A stretch of DNA of 64,000 bases from DATKPA01 sp051955985 (GCA_051955985.1 JBQCGD010000027.1:1-64000), one strand, 5' to 3'; shown: positions 34,841 to 44,508, numbered from the stretch's first letter. The notes: generated by a model from the sequence alone, not told the origin. Program-made: numbers and translations.

Positions 34841-36319
34841 TTACTTGCCGATGCAGAATTGGGAGAAGATCCGGCCGAGGACTTCGTCGGGGGAAATGGC
34901 GCCGGTGATCTGTCCGAGGAGATCGAGGGCGCGGCGGAGCTCGGCGGCGAGCAGCTCCGGGTGTTTGTTGGCGGAAGCGGTGTCGGCGGACATCAGGCGT
35001 GCGTTGTTCAGCGTGATGTCGACATCCGAGAGGATTTCGCGGTGGCGCTGGTTCAGGATGGTGCGCTGCGTGCCGGCGAGTTCGGCGGGCTCGAGAACTT
35101 CCACGATGGTGTTGCGGAGGAGGTCGATGCCTTCGCCGGTTTTGGCGGAGACCTGGAGGGCGTTGGCGAGGCGGCGGATGCCGGGCTCGAGGTCGCACTT
35201 GTTGAGGATGCGGATGAGCGGGATGCCTTCGGGTTTGTCGGCGGCGTCGGCCTTGTCGGAGGGGATGTCGGGGGACTGCACGTGGAGGATCAGGTCAGCG
35301 GTGGCGAGGGCGTGGTAGCGTGCGGCGTTCATCTTTTCGGCGAGGGGAGAGTCTTCGTGCTCGATTCCGGCGACGTCGAGGAGGCGGATGTCGCCGATGG
35401 CGGAGGGCATGATGCAGCCGAGGGCGTCGCGCGTGGTGCCGGCGATGGGAGAGACAATGGCGCGGTTGGAGCCGGTGAGGGCGTTGAGGAGGGAGGATTT
35501 GCCGACGTTGGGGCGGCCGGTGAAGACGACGGTGGGGAGATCGCTGTAGCTTTCAAGCCTGCGGGCGCTGAACTGGTAGCGCATGATGTCGCGGAGGAGC
35601 TGGGTGATTTCCTGATGGAGCGTTTCGGGGGTGATGAAGCGGACGTCTTCTTCCTCGACGAAATCGATGCCGGCCTCGATGCTGGCGAGGAGGGTGGCGA
35701 TTTTTTCGGTCGTGGCGGCGATCCATTGGTGGAGGTCGCCGGTGCGGAGGGAAGCGGCGGCGCGGAGTTGGGATTCGTTCGAGGCGTTGATGGTGGCGGC
35801 GATGCCCTCGGCTTTGGTGAGGTCGATTTTGCCGTGGAAGAAGGCGCGGGCGGAGAATTCGCCGGGGTCGGCGAGGCGGGCGGGAGTGCCGAGATGTTTT
35901 GCGTTTTCCAGGAGTTGGGACATCAGTGCTTTGAGGAGGGCGGAGGAGTTGGGGATGTGGACTTCGGCGATGTCCTGGCCGGTGAAGCTGTGCGGGGCAC
36001 GGAAGAGGAGGAGCTTGGCGAGTTTGGCGTGAGGGTGGAGGAGGGGGATAGGGAAAGGCCCGTAAACGCCGACGGGTTGCGATCCACCGGCTTCGGGTTC
36101 GGCGAGTGAGAGGACCGACCTGGCGAGCGGCCAGGCGCTGGGCCCGCTCAGGCGGAGGATAGCTCTTACCCCCCCACCGGAGGGCGGGGAACTGATGGCG
36201 AGGATGGTGTCGTCGAGGTTCGTAGCGCGCTTTTCTTCGGGGGGCGCGGACACTAGCGCCGTACTGACAGGCGGCGCTAGTGGGCTAGTTTTTTTTTTCG
36301 TTGTTGTCGTCTTCGTCAT
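34841..36319 (-). CDS. mnmE: tRNA modification GTPase MnmE
   Basis: With MnmG it makes the cmnm5 modification at wobble uridine 34. Up to 492 residues. The N-terminal formyl-THF-binding domain (DDTILAISSPPSGGGVRAIL, then RLSG) is complete. The GTPase domain has GRPNVGKSSLLNALTG (G1), AGTTRD (G2), LDVAGIE (G3) and NKCD (G4). The C terminus FSQFCIGK carries the invariant catalytic Cys. ATG 36319 overlaps the end of yidC by 35 bases and adds a Lys/Thr-rich extension of about 35 residues; GTG at 36253 would give the usual length and sits at the edge of a perfect 10-bp hairpin. Which start is used is unsettled. The yidC-mnmE order matches the conserved oriC-proximal cluster of many bacteria. Confidence 0.95.
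   Translation of the reverse strand: MTKTTTTKKKTSPLAPPVSTALVSAPPEEKRATNLDDTILAISSPPSGGGVRAILRLSGPSAWPLARSVLSLAEPEAGGSQPVGVYGPFPIPLLHPHAKLAKLLLFRAPHSFTGQDIAEVHIPNSSALLKALMSQLLENAKHLGTPARLADPGEFSARAFFHGKIDLTKAEGIAATINASNESQLRAAASLRTGDLHQWIAATTEKIATLLASIEAGIDFVEEEDVRFITPETLHQEITQLLRDIMRYQFSARRLESYSDLPTVVFTGRPNVGKSSLLNALTGSNRAIVSPIAGTTRDALGCIMPSAIGDIRLLDVAGIEHEDSPLAEKMNAARYHALATADLILHVQSPDIPSDKADAADKPEGIPLIRILNKCDLEPGIRRLANALQVSAKTGEGIDLLRNTIVEVLEPAELAGTQRTILNQRHREILSDVDITLNNARLMSADTASANKHPELLAAELRRALDLLGQITGAISPDEVLGRIFSQFCIGK
36252..36281 (-). promoter_or_regulatory. Hairpin at the yidC-mnmE junction
   Basis: Perfect 10-bp stem ACTAGCGCCG / CGGCGCTAGT with a 10-base loop, directly after the yidC stop codon in the direction of transcription. 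The GTG that could start mnmE begins at its 3' foot, so it could modulate mnmE translation. There is no T run. Confidence 0.5.
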
Positions 36320-38261
36320 CTTCCTTGAAGTGCGTGGGAAGCGTGGGGTCGTTGGCGGCGAGAATGCCGCGCTTTTTGAGCGTTTTCCGCACGATGTACA
36401 TATCGACGAGGCCGGCGGTTGTCGACGCGAAGTAGTAGAGGTTCAGGCCTGCGGGCGCGTTGTAGAGGAAGATCGGCAGGATGAGGAACATCCACTGCGA
36501 CATCTTCTGCATCTGGGCCTGCTGTTCATCGGCAGGCTTCGGCTGGGAGGCCGTCTGGATCTTCATCTGGAAGAAGAACCCGATGCCCAGGAGGATCGGC
36601 AGAAGGTTAAAGGACTGCACCTTCCCCAGCAGCGGCAACGTGAACGCGGGCAGGGCGAAGAGGGCGTCCGGCGCGGCGAGGTCATTGATCCAGCCCGGGA
36701 TGAACGCGGCGTGGCGGAGGTCGAGGTCGTTCCAGAGGCCCTGGTACATCGCGATCCAGATGGGCATCTGAATGACCATCGGCAGGCACCCCATGATGCC
36801 GCCGGCAGGATTGACGTTGTTTTCCCGATAGATGCGCATCATTTCTTCCTGCTCGCGCTTCTTATCGTTGGCGTACTTTTTCTTGATGGCGTCGACCTTG
36901 GGCTTGATGACGTTCATCTTTTTGGCCATCGTCGCCATGTTGATCTGGCTCGACTTGGTCAACGGGTGGAGGATGGCCCGCACCAGGATGACGAGAACAA
37001 AGATGGCGATGCCGTAGTTGTGGAACGTGATGTACTTGGCGATGAAGTCGAGCATGCCGAGCAGGAAGACGGCGAGCCAGGCAAAGGAGCAATAGGAGTA
37101 AATGAAGCAGCCGCTGGTGGTGAACTGGATGACGTCGCCGTACGCGAAGACCTTGTAGTCATACTGGGCGGTGCCCTTGGCGGCAGCGGAATCACTGAGA
37201 ATATGGCGGTCCTTGGGCCCGAGGTACGCCGTGAGGGGAAGGTCGGTTTCGGCACCGGCGGTGACGGTGATCGGTGCGCCGGTGAACTTGATGGCGTACA
37301 CGTTGTCTTCCGGCGCCGGCGCCTTGAAGATTTCATCGACTTCGGAAGAAGCGACATGGCGGGGTTCAGGAATGGTTTCGCTGGTGGAGGTCGTCGTGGT
37401 TGGCGCACCGGGCTCCGGCAGCGGGCGGTTGATCGCCGTGAAGAACCGGTCGGAAGACGCAGCCCAGAGGTTGGGGTCCTTGGCAAAATCGTCCATCTGG
37501 CCGATCGCCTTGGTCGGGATCGCCTCCTTCACGAGCGTGGTGTGGTAGAGGAGCGTGCGATCGGTTTTGATGACATGGGTGGAGGAGACCAGGTAGCCGG
37601 CGCCGATAACGCGATCGTCAACCCGTTGGTCGGCGCGTACAAGCGTCGGGGCGGTCAGTTCATCCACGCGCACCGTGATGGGTTTGTCCGTGAGATTCTT
37701 GAACTTGTGCTCGATGCGCACGTTGTAGGTGTCGGGATCGATCGTGAAGATCTTGCGGACTTCGACCAGCGGCTTGTTGTTGTCGTCCAGCAGCGTGCAG
37801 AGAAGCGTGGCCTGGGTCTTGTCGGCCGAGACATTTTCAATTTTCCAGACATACTGGGCGGCGTAGAGATCGAATTTGTGCAGCGTGCCGTCGTTCACTT
37901 CGATGGTGAGCGTCGAATACGGTTTCGGAGCGCCGGGCGTTTCGGCGAGCAGCTTGTAAGGTTCTTTGCGAGCCGGTGTTTCCGCGTACTGATGGACATT
38001 CAGGTCAACTTCATCGATGCCGGCGGTGATGTTGTTCACGACGATCGAGACTTTGTCGGTGGTGCCCATCGGGTCGCCGAGACGAACCGACATCGGTGTT
38101 GCACCCTGTTCCGCGGCGCGCTGCGTGGTGGCTGGGGGCGCGAACGCGACAGCCTGCGTCGTGGCGCCGCCGCCGTTGTTCTTCGAACCGGTGAAATACT
38201 GAACGGCGAAAAAGATCGCGATGGCAATAAGGAGGGTGGTGAAGATCTGCCGGGTATCCAT
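36285..38261 (-). CDS. yidC: Membrane protein insertase YidC
   Basis: 658 residues. It inserts and folds inner-membrane proteins, alone or with SecYEG. Start 38261 (MDTRQIFTTLLIAIAIFFAV) has GAGAGG 4 bases upstream. After the first helix comes the large periplasmic domain (about residues 60-370), then the conserved core of five helices: GIAIFVLVILVRAILHPLTK, then SSQINMATMAKKM with the groove arginine, the cytoplasmic coiled hairpin, NVNPAGGIMGCLPMVIQMPI and APAGLNLYYFASTTAGLVDM. The C terminus is acidic then lysine-rich. It overlaps mnmE downstream. The long periplasmic domain gives the Gram-negative layout. Confidence 0.96.
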   Translation of the reverse strand: MDTRQIFTTLLIAIAIFFAVQYFTGSKNNGGGATTQAVAFAPPATTQRAAEQGATPMSVRLGDPMGTTDKVSIVVNNITAGIDEVDLNVHQYAETPARKEPYKLLAETPGAPKPYSTLTIEVNDGTLHKFDLYAAQYVWKIENVSADKTQATLLCTLLDDNNKPLVEVRKIFTIDPDTYNVRIEHKFKNLTDKPITVRVDELTAPTLVRADQRVDDRVIGAGYLVSSTHVIKTDRTLLYHTTLVKEAIPTKAIGQMDDFAKDPNLWAASSDRFFTAINRPLPEPGAPTTTTSTSETIPEPRHVASSEVDEIFKAPAPEDNVYAIKFTGAPITVTAGAETDLPLTAYLGPKDRHILSDSAAAKGTAQYDYKVFAYGDVIQFTTSGCFIYSYCSFAWLAVFLLGMLDFIAKYITFHNYGIAIFVLVILVRAILHPLTKSSQINMATMAKKMNVIKPKVDAIKKKYANDKKREQEEMMRIYRENNVNPAGGIMGCLPMVIQMPIWIAMYQGLWNDLDLRHAAFIPGWINDLAAPDALFALPAFTLPLLGKVQSFNLLPILLGIGFFFQMKIQTASQPKPADEQQAQMQKMSQWMFLILPIFLYNAPAGLNLYYFASTTAGLVDMYIVRKTLKKRGILAANDPTLPTHFKEDDEDDNNEKKN

Positions 38262-38405
38262 GCAACCTCTCAGGGGGGATTCGGGATTCGCAAAAACAGA
38301 CCGCTCATCGTAGGGGAAACGGCCGCAAAACTCAAAGCGGGTGGAAGCTGTGATTCCCCGTCTGCGCGGCCGCAAGATTCCGCGGCCGCAGCCCCCCCGG
38401 CCCCA

Positions 38406-39368
38406 TCACCGGCCGTCCAGCAGCCGGGCGCCGAGGAAGTTGTCCAGGGCGTCGATGGAACGCACCTTGTCGACGGTTTTCTGCACGTCGTAGGGAAGAC
38501 GAATGAACTCGATGGCACCGCGCGGCTCCCCGCCGCCGCCGCCGACGGTCACTCCACCCGCTTCGCCCGCGCCACCGTCGCCATTGCCCGCAAACTCGGC
38601 GTCGCCGTCGTGCAGGATGACGTAGGAGGCGTCCGGGTTGCGGTCGCGGGGCTGGCCGACGGAGCCGACGTTGATCATCGCCCGCTCCTCGGTGACGGTG
38701 TAGCGGTTGTTCAGTTCTTCTGGCGAGTAGAAGTCCGGGTCGGGAATGAAAACGCCGGGCACGTGTGTGTGGCCGACGAAGCAGAGGCGTTCGAACCGGT
38801 CAAAAATCGCCGCCATCTTCGTGGGGGCGGTGTAAATGTCGTCGGGGAAAACGTATTCGTTGATCGGTTTCCGCGGCGAACCGTGGAAACAGACGAAGCG
38901 GTCGTTCGACATCCGCGTCGGCATCGACCCTAAATACTTCCACCGCCGGTTGCGGCGTTCGATGTCCGGATCGTTCTCAAACTGCGTCCGCGTCCAGAAG
39001 GCGGCGTTCTCGGCGGCGGTGTTGAAATTGAACGGCTCGAAAAAGATCGCGAAATCGTGATTGCCCATCAGCGAGAACTCGCACCGCTGGATCACCAGGT
39101 CGATGCACTCCAGCGGGTTCGGCCCGTAGCCGACCACGTCCCCGAGGCAGATGATCCGCTTGATTCCCCGGGAATCAATGTCCGCGAGCACGGCCGTCAG
39201 GGCTTCCAGGTTCGCGTGAATATCCGAAATGATGGCGAGCGGCCCCGGCGCCGAGGCGATCGTCGGCTTCTGGGGAATCAAATGAACGCCAAGCCGCTCT
39301 TCCGGACGAAAGACGTGCGGCTGGATATCTTCGAGACCCGCTTCGGATTGGATGGTTTCCTGCGCCAT
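38406..39368 (-). CDS. Calcineurin-like metallophosphoesterase
   Basis: 320 residues. All metal-site motifs are present: AIISDIHANLEAL, GDVVGYGPNP, GNHD, CFHGSPR and GHTHVPG. This is the YfcE/ApaH-like group of dinuclear metal phosphoesterases; natural substrates vary (cyclic nucleotides, dinucleotides, phosphodiesters) and cannot be read here. About 45 N-terminal residues precede the domain, and a Gly-rich insert (NGDGGAGEAGGVTVGGGGGE) interrupts the C-terminal part. It sits between the pilus operon and yidC, same strand, 144 bases before yidC; that spacer carries two GCGGCCGC copies 16 bases apart (38366 and 38382). Confidence 0.88.
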   Translation of the reverse strand: MAQETIQSEAGLEDIQPHVFRPEERLGVHLIPQKPTIASAPGPLAIISDIHANLEALTAVLADIDSRGIKRIICLGDVVGYGPNPLECIDLVIQRCEFSLMGNHDFAIFFEPFNFNTAAENAAFWTRTQFENDPDIERRNRRWKYLGSMPTRMSNDRFVCFHGSPRKPINEYVFPDDIYTAPTKMAAIFDRFERLCFVGHTHVPGVFIPDPDFYSPEELNNRYTVTEERAMINVGSVGQPRDRNPDASYVILHDGDAEFAGNGDGGAGEAGGVTVGGGGGEPRGAIEFIRLPYDVQKTVDKVRSIDALDNFLGARLLDGR

Positions 39369-39436
39369 TCCCTGAATCCTAGGGGACTGGGCGGTGGGGC
39401 GTCAATGGAGACGCAGGAATCGGGAATTATGAAGCG

Positions 39437-39476
39437 AGAACCTGGAAGGAGGCGGTTGGCGCTCCCTCCTGGTTCT
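39437..39476 (-). other. Hairpin between pilC and the phosphoesterase gene
   Basis: AGAACC / GGTTCT and AGGAGG / CCTCCT form two stacked stems split by a 4-base internal loop on one side. It lies 24 bases after the pilC stop. No T run, so it may stabilise or end the pilus transcript by other means. Confidence 0.4.
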
Positions 39477-39499
39477 TGGTTCCGGTCGTTGATCCCCGG

Positions 39500-40726
39500 C
39501 TATTTGACGAGCTGGCTCATCTTGAAGATCGGCAGGATGATGGACATGGCGATGAAGCCGACGATGCCGCCCATGCAGACGATCATCAGCGGTTCGATCA
39601 TGCTGGTGACCGCCTTGATGGTCGCTTTCAGTTCCTTGTTGTAGAACTTCGAGACGCTGTCGAGCGTTTCGCCAAGCTTACCGGATTCCTCGCCGGCGGA
39701 AATCATCTGAACGACCGCCTTGGGGAGGAAAGGGCTCTTCTGCAGCGGCTGGCTGATCTTCTTCCCCTGCTTCACGCTGGCATACACCGCCCGCCACATG
39801 CGGCGATAAAGCTGGTTGCCGGCGATGTCGGCCGTGATGGCGAGGGTGTCAAGCATCGGCACGCCGGCGTTCACGAGTTCGCCCATCGTGTGCAGCGAGC
39901 GCGTGATGTATAGGGCACGGAACATTCTCTTGAACAGCGGCACCGTGAGCTTGGTCTTGTCCCACCACAACTTCCCCCACTGCGTCTGGATCATCGTCCA
40001 GAAGCTCCAGGCCGCGGCGCCGGCTGCCACGATCAGCACGTACCAATAGGAACGCATGAATTTCGAAAGTGCGAGAAGGATCTTTGTCGGCACCGGCAGG
40101 ATCTGCTCATGGCCTTTGAAGATCGTCACGAACTGGGGAACCACGAAGAGCAGCAGGAACGTCGTGGTGCCGATTGCCATCACAAAGATGATGCACGGGT
40201 AAACCATCGCCCCGACGACCATCTGCTTCGTTTCGAGCTGCGCGTTGAGATACTCGACGATGCGCTCGAGCATGTGCCCGAACGAGCCGGAGAGTTCCGA
40301 CGCCTTCACCATGTTGATGTAAAGCGGGCTGAACACCTTGGGATATTTTGAGAGGGCATCGGAGAAGGACTTTCCGGATTCGACATCCTTCTTGATCTGG
40401 ACAAGGATCTCTTTGAACTTGGGATTTTCCGTCTGTTCGGCGATGCCTTCGATGGCCGCGCGGATGGAGATGCCGGCCTTGATCATGACCGCCAGCTGGT
40501 TGGTGAAGTTCGCAACATCCTTCAGCCCCGGTCCCGAACTGACGGAGAAGTTCAAGACGCTGGAAAAGGAGCTCTTTGCCTTGGTCGCATCGATCGGCGC
40601 CAGCGCCAGGATGTAGCCCTGCTGCGCGCGGAGCATCTCGGAAGCGGCGCTCATCGAGGCTGCGCTGAGGACGCCGGCCTGGACCTGTCCTGCGGGCGTC
40701 TTGATCTCGTAACGATAGCTAGGCAT
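39500..40726 (-). CDS. pilC: Type IV pilus/type II secretion inner-membrane protein PilC (GspF family)
   Basis: 408 residues. It opens MPSYRYEIKTPAGQVQAGVL and has the two T2SSF repeats: VANFTNQLAVMIKAGISIRA, and THTMGELV-type TRSLHTMGELVNAGVPMLDT. Three helices are visible (VYPCIIFVMAIGTTTFLLLF, a central one and ICMGGIVGFIAMSIILPIF near the end). It is the inner-membrane platform on which PilB and PilT act. It is the last gene of the pil operon, 71 bases after pilT. Confidence 0.95.
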   Translation of the reverse strand: MPSYRYEIKTPAGQVQAGVLSAASMSAASEMLRAQQGYILALAPIDATKAKSSFSSVLNFSVSSGPGLKDVANFTNQLAVMIKAGISIRAAIEGIAEQTENPKFKEILVQIKKDVESGKSFSDALSKYPKVFSPLYINMVKASELSGSFGHMLERIVEYLNAQLETKQMVVGAMVYPCIIFVMAIGTTTFLLLFVVPQFVTIFKGHEQILPVPTKILLALSKFMRSYWYVLIVAAGAAAWSFWTMIQTQWGKLWWDKTKLTVPLFKRMFRALYITRSLHTMGELVNAGVPMLDTLAITADIAGNQLYRRMWRAVYASVKQGKKISQPLQKSPFLPKAVVQMISAGEESGKLGETLDSVSKFYNKELKATIKAVTSMIEPLMIVCMGGIVGFIAMSIILPIFKMSQLVK

Positions 40727-40797
40727 ACAAACTTCTCTTCGACCGATTAGGCAAAGTGGTTAAGACGGCGTTATCACCAATAGCGGGCTGATGGTTA

Positions 40798-41856
40798 TCA
40801 GGCCACAAGCTGCCGCTCCAGCTTCTCCGGATGGTGCGCCATGGAGAGCGCATCTTCCTTGCTGATTTTCCCGTTGAAGTAAAGCTGCTTGATCGACGTG
40901 TCCATCGTCTGCATCCCGAGCGCGCGGCTCGTTTCGATCACGTTCTGGATTTCATAGATCCGGTTCTCACGAATCAGGTTACGCACCGCGGGCGTGCAAA
41001 TCAGGATCTCCACGCCCGGCACCATGCCCGGCTGGTCGATGCGCTTGAAGAGCACCTGGCAGACCACCGCCTGCAACGTGTTCGAAAGCATCGAGCGGAT
41101 CTGGTTCTGCTGTTCGCCGGGGTAAATATCGATGATACGTTCGATCGTCTGCGCCGCATTGTTCGTGTGCAGCGTGGAAAGCACGAAGTGGCCCGTTTCC
41201 GCCGCGGTGATTGCTGCGGACGTCGTTTCGAGGTCGCGCATTTCACCGACGAGGATGATGTCCGGGTCCTGACGCAGCACGTGTTTCAGGCCGCTCGCGA
41301 ACGTCGGCACGTCGCTGCCGACTTCGCGCTGCTCAATCGTGCACTTGTTCGAGTGCAGAATGTATTCGATCGGGTCTTCCATCGTGATGATGTGCTTGTG
41401 GTAGCGTTTGTTCATCGCGTCGATCATCGCCGCGAGCGTCGTCGATTTGCCGGAACCCGTATCCCCCGTCACCAGCACCAGGCCGCGCGGGAGATAGGTC
41501 AGTCGCGTGATGACGTCCGGCAGATTGAGCGCATCGAGCGGGCGGACCTTTTCGGTAATCACACGAAAGGCGAACGCCACCGTGTTCTTCTGGAAGTGCG
41601 CGTTCACGCGGAAACGGGCCAGGCCAGGGAGTTCGTACGAGAAGTCGGCATCCCGCTTCTCCATGAATGCTTCGATACGCTTTTCGGTCAGCATGTCGCG
41701 CAGAATGCCCATCGCGGCCTCCGGCGTCACCACCGGAAAGTCGGTCGGCGTCATCTGCGTGTGCAGACGAATCATCGGCGCGTGCCCGGGCACGATGTGG
41801 ATATCCGAGGCTTTGTTATCCAGGGCGGTTTTCAGAATTTCGTTAATGTTCGACAT
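40798..41856 (-). CDS. pilT: Pilus retraction ATPase PilT
   Basis: 352 residues. Start 41856 (MSNINEILKTALDNKASDIH) has GGAG 5 bases upstream. The hexameric secretion ATPase domain has Walker A VTGDTGSGKSTTLAAMID, the Asp box MEDPIEY, Walker B LRQDPDIILVGEMRDLET and the His box LSTLHTNNAAQTIERIID. The C terminus has the PilT-type helix LGMQTMDTSIKQLYFNGKIS. PilT depolymerises pili, so the pilus encoded here should be retractable. Confidence 0.96.
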   Translation of the reverse strand: MSNINEILKTALDNKASDIHIVPGHAPMIRLHTQMTPTDFPVVTPEAAMGILRDMLTEKRIEAFMEKRDADFSYELPGLARFRVNAHFQKNTVAFAFRVITEKVRPLDALNLPDVITRLTYLPRGLVLVTGDTGSGKSTTLAAMIDAMNKRYHKHIITMEDPIEYILHSNKCTIEQREVGSDVPTFASGLKHVLRQDPDIILVGEMRDLETTSAAITAAETGHFVLSTLHTNNAAQTIERIIDIYPGEQQNQIRSMLSNTLQAVVCQVLFKRIDQPGMVPGVEILICTPAVRNLIRENRIYEIQNVIETSRALGMQTMDTSIKQLYFNGKISKEDALSMAHHPEKLERQLVA

Positions 41857-41906
41857 AACCACTCCAAACAGGCACTTGCCGCGCGGAACAACCACGCAAC
41901 CCGGGC

Positions 41907-43802
41907 CTACATCGTGTTCTCCGTTGCGGACATGACTTCCTCGACGGTCGTCTGTCCGGCGGCCACCTTGAGCAGGCCGTCCTGCCGCAGGCTGACCATG
42001 CCGCGCTCCGTGCAGATCCGCCGCAGCTCCGTCACGTTCGGATTGCGAACCACCAGGTCGCGCGCCACGTCATCCAGCACCAGCAGTTCGTAAATGCCCA
42101 CCCGGCCCTTGTAGCCCGTGTTGCGGCAGCGGTCGCACCCCTTGCCCTTCCAAATATTGTCCGGATCGAAGCCATGCGTCGTCAGGAACTCGCGCATGTC
42201 CTCGTCCTCGATCCTGTGCACTTCCTTGCATTCCGAACAGATGCGCCGCACGAGCCGCTGCGCCAGAACGGTGTTCACAGCGGCGCTGATCAGGTACGGC
42301 TCCACCCCGATGTTGATCAACCGCGTCACGGAGCTCGGCGCATCGTTCGTGTGCAGCGTCGAGAGCACCAGGTGCCCCGTGAGCGCCGCCTGCACCGCAA
42401 TGTGCGCGGTTTCCTGGTCGCGGATTTCGCCCAGCATGATCACGTCCGGGTCCTGACGCAGCAGCGCCCGAAGCGCCGCCGCGAACGTCATCCCGATGCG
42501 ATCCACGACCTGGATCTGGTTCGCAAATCCCAGGTGGTATTCCACCGGGTCTTCCACCGTGCTGATGTTCATCTTCGCCCCGTCCATGCAGCGAAGGCAC
42601 GAATAGAGCGTCGTCGTCTTGCCCGAGCCCGTCGGACCGGTGACCAGCATGACGCCGTTGGGACGGTCAATCTGTTTCCGGAGGATGGTCAGCATGTCCT
42701 CGGAGAATCCGAGTTGCTCGAGACCAAGCATGATCGACCGGTTGTCCAGGATACGAATCACCGTCTTTTCGCCATACTGCGTCGGGACGGTGGAAACGCG
42801 AAGATCCACGTGCCGGCCATGCACCATCGTGCGGATGCGGCCGTCCTGCGGAAGCCGCCGCTCCGAGATGTCCAGGTTCGCCATGATCTTCAGACGCGAA
42901 ACCACCGCCGCCTGCATCTGGTGCGGCGGGTTCATCGCCTCGAACATCACGCCGTCAATGCGGTAGCGCACGACCAGCCGCTTCTCGTGCGGCTCAATGT
43001 GAATGTCGCTGGCCCCCTGCTTGATCCCGTCGAAAATCAGAAAGTTCACGAGCCGGATGACCGGGCTTTCGCCCGAGGCCTTGGCCAGGTCCGTGACTTC
43101 GTCCTTTTCCTCCTCGACGATTTCGAGTTCCTCTTCCCCCATGTCCTTGATGATTTCGTCGAACTTCTCCCCTTCGCTGCTTGTCGCGTTCCCCGCTTCA
43201 ATCGCCGCCGTGATGTGGCTCTGGCAGACGACGACGATTTTCGTGATCTTCGCGCTGACGCGCCGCTTTACCTCGTCCAGCAGGAACACGTCTGCAGGAT
43301 CAACCATCCCCAGCGTCAGTTTGCCCTCGTCAAAATGCACCCCGCAGCAGCCGCGGGTCTTCATGAAATCCGAGGTGAGATAGTCGAACGCCCGCCGATC
43401 GAGGTGCTTGGCATCAAGGCGGTGGTATTTCAGGCCGAGCACTTCCGCGAGCGCCTGCTGGATGTCTTCTTCCGCCGCCGCGCCCATCTCCTGCAGGATC
43501 TGCGAAATCTTCTTGGACTTGCTCGTGTTCTGAACCGTCCGCGCCTGGAGCAGCTTGTCCTGGTCCAGCTTCCCCATCGCGACAAGCACGTCTTCCACCG
43601 TCTTGCGCACACACGGGGAGGCGCCGGGTTCCGGCGCCCAAAGAGTGGCCAGCGCATCCCCGTTCGAGGGGCTCAGCGGCGCGCCCCGTCCGCCCATTTC
43701 GCCCAGCGAAAGCAGACCCGTCGCCGTATCGACCACCGGAGCATTCGAGCCGGCCTCGGCTTCCATGTCCTCGAGAAGTTGGTCTACCTTGGTTTTCGCC
43801 AT
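41907..43802 (-). CDS. pilB: Pilus assembly ATPase PilB (GspE family)
   Basis: 631 residues. The N-terminal GspE-N domain (KISQILQEMGAAAEEDIQQA, then LAEVLGLKYHRL) is preceded by an unusual 60-residue linker (EAEAGSNAPVVDTATGLL). The ATPase core has VTGPTGSGKTTTLYSCLR, STVEDPVEYHL, LLRQDPDVIMLGEIRDQET and VLSTLHTNDAPSSVTRLI. The tetracysteine zinc motif is present (CSECKEVH ... CDRCRNTGYKGRVGIYE). PilB polymerises the pilus from the cytoplasmic side. It lies between the pilP-like gene and pilT. Confidence 0.96.
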   Translation of the reverse strand: MAKTKVDQLLEDMEAEAGSNAPVVDTATGLLSLGEMGGRGAPLSPSNGDALATLWAPEPGASPCVRKTVEDVLVAMGKLDQDKLLQARTVQNTSKSKKISQILQEMGAAAEEDIQQALAEVLGLKYHRLDAKHLDRRAFDYLTSDFMKTRGCCGVHFDEGKLTLGMVDPADVFLLDEVKRRVSAKITKIVVVCQSHITAAIEAGNATSSEGEKFDEIIKDMGEEELEIVEEEKDEVTDLAKASGESPVIRLVNFLIFDGIKQGASDIHIEPHEKRLVVRYRIDGVMFEAMNPPHQMQAAVVSRLKIMANLDISERRLPQDGRIRTMVHGRHVDLRVSTVPTQYGEKTVIRILDNRSIMLGLEQLGFSEDMLTILRKQIDRPNGVMLVTGPTGSGKTTTLYSCLRCMDGAKMNISTVEDPVEYHLGFANQIQVVDRIGMTFAAALRALLRQDPDVIMLGEIRDQETAHIAVQAALTGHLVLSTLHTNDAPSSVTRLINIGVEPYLISAAVNTVLAQRLVRRICSECKEVHRIEDEDMREFLTTHGFDPDNIWKGKGCDRCRNTGYKGRVGIYELLVLDDVARDLVVRNPNVTELRRICTERGMVSLRQDGLLKVAAGQTTVEEVMSATENTM

Positions 43803-43842
43803 GATGGGCTGTTCCTCACAGGGATCTGGTCGCGCGCCGTTG

Positions 43843-44508
43843 TTACTGATCGATGCTCGCCTGCGCGAGTTTCAGCTCGAAGCGGTTCTCGCCGTACTTG
43901 AAAATCACCCGGTTCGCCTCGATCGACGCGACCGTCAGGTCCCCGATCTTCGCATTGATCGTCAGCATCCGGTTGTTCACCATCGCGATCGGTGTGCGAC
44001 CCAGCATCACGCTCTGCAGCTTCAGCGTGGCGAATGTTTCCGCCACCTTCTTGAGCTTCTCGTTGGGCACCTCGGTCACCATCGCCGGGCCCGACGGCAC
44101 TTCCACCTTGTCGTCGTTGGCGAACGGATCGTGCGCAAGCTCCGGCGCTTCCTTCGAATCGCCGCCGAAATACGCGTGGAACATCTTCATCAGCTTGTCC
44201 GTGTCGCGGAACAGGCTGTCCAGTTGGTCCGCCTTGCCGTTCTTTCCCAGCAGGTCGGCAATCGCGGATTTCACCTGCGCCTCGTGCGCCAGCTGGTCAG
44301 CGGTCGCCGCCCGCGGCTTGCTCTGCATGCCCAGCAGGTAGATCACCAGCAGCCCCGCCGCAAATGCCGCGAACAGCACGACCGTCGGCCCGTTCACCTT
44401 CGGCTTGCTCGGTTCGTCCGTGTACTCGGCCCCGCCGCTGCCTTCGCCGCCGCCGACGCCCAGCGGCATCTGCACGTCTTCGTCTGCATTTTTCCAGTCT
44501 TCGCTCAC
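43843..44508 (-). CDS. PilP-position inner-membrane protein of the pilus operon
   Basis: 221 residues. It starts with GTG overlapping the pilO stop (GTGA), so translation is coupled. A short acidic cytoplasmic tail precedes one helix (VVLFAAFAAGLLVIYLLG). The periplasmic part ends in a small beta domain (LKLQSVMLGRTPIAMVNNRM, LTINAKIGDLTVASIEANRV) like the pilotin/secretin-contacting domain of PilP and GspC. Sequence identity to PilP is not obvious and no lipobox is present, so the call rests on position and topology. It should link the PilMNO platform to the secretin, which is not in this window. Confidence 0.7.
   Translation of the reverse strand: MSEDWKNADEDVQMPLGVGGGEGSGGAEYTDEPSKPKVNGPTVVLFAAFAAGLLVIYLLGMQSKPRAATADQLAHEAQVKSAIADLLGKNGKADQLDSLFRDTDKLMKMFHAYFGGDSKEAPELAHDPFANDDKVEVPSGPAMVTEVPNEKLKKVAETFATLKLQSVMLGRTPIAMVNNRMLTINAKIGDLTVASIEANRVIFKYGENRFELKLAQASIDQ

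Noticed and set aside
38366..38389. Twin GCGGCCGC sites before yidC as a terminator
   Set aside because: Self-complementary sites but no T run on either strand; most likely chance in GC-rich DNA.
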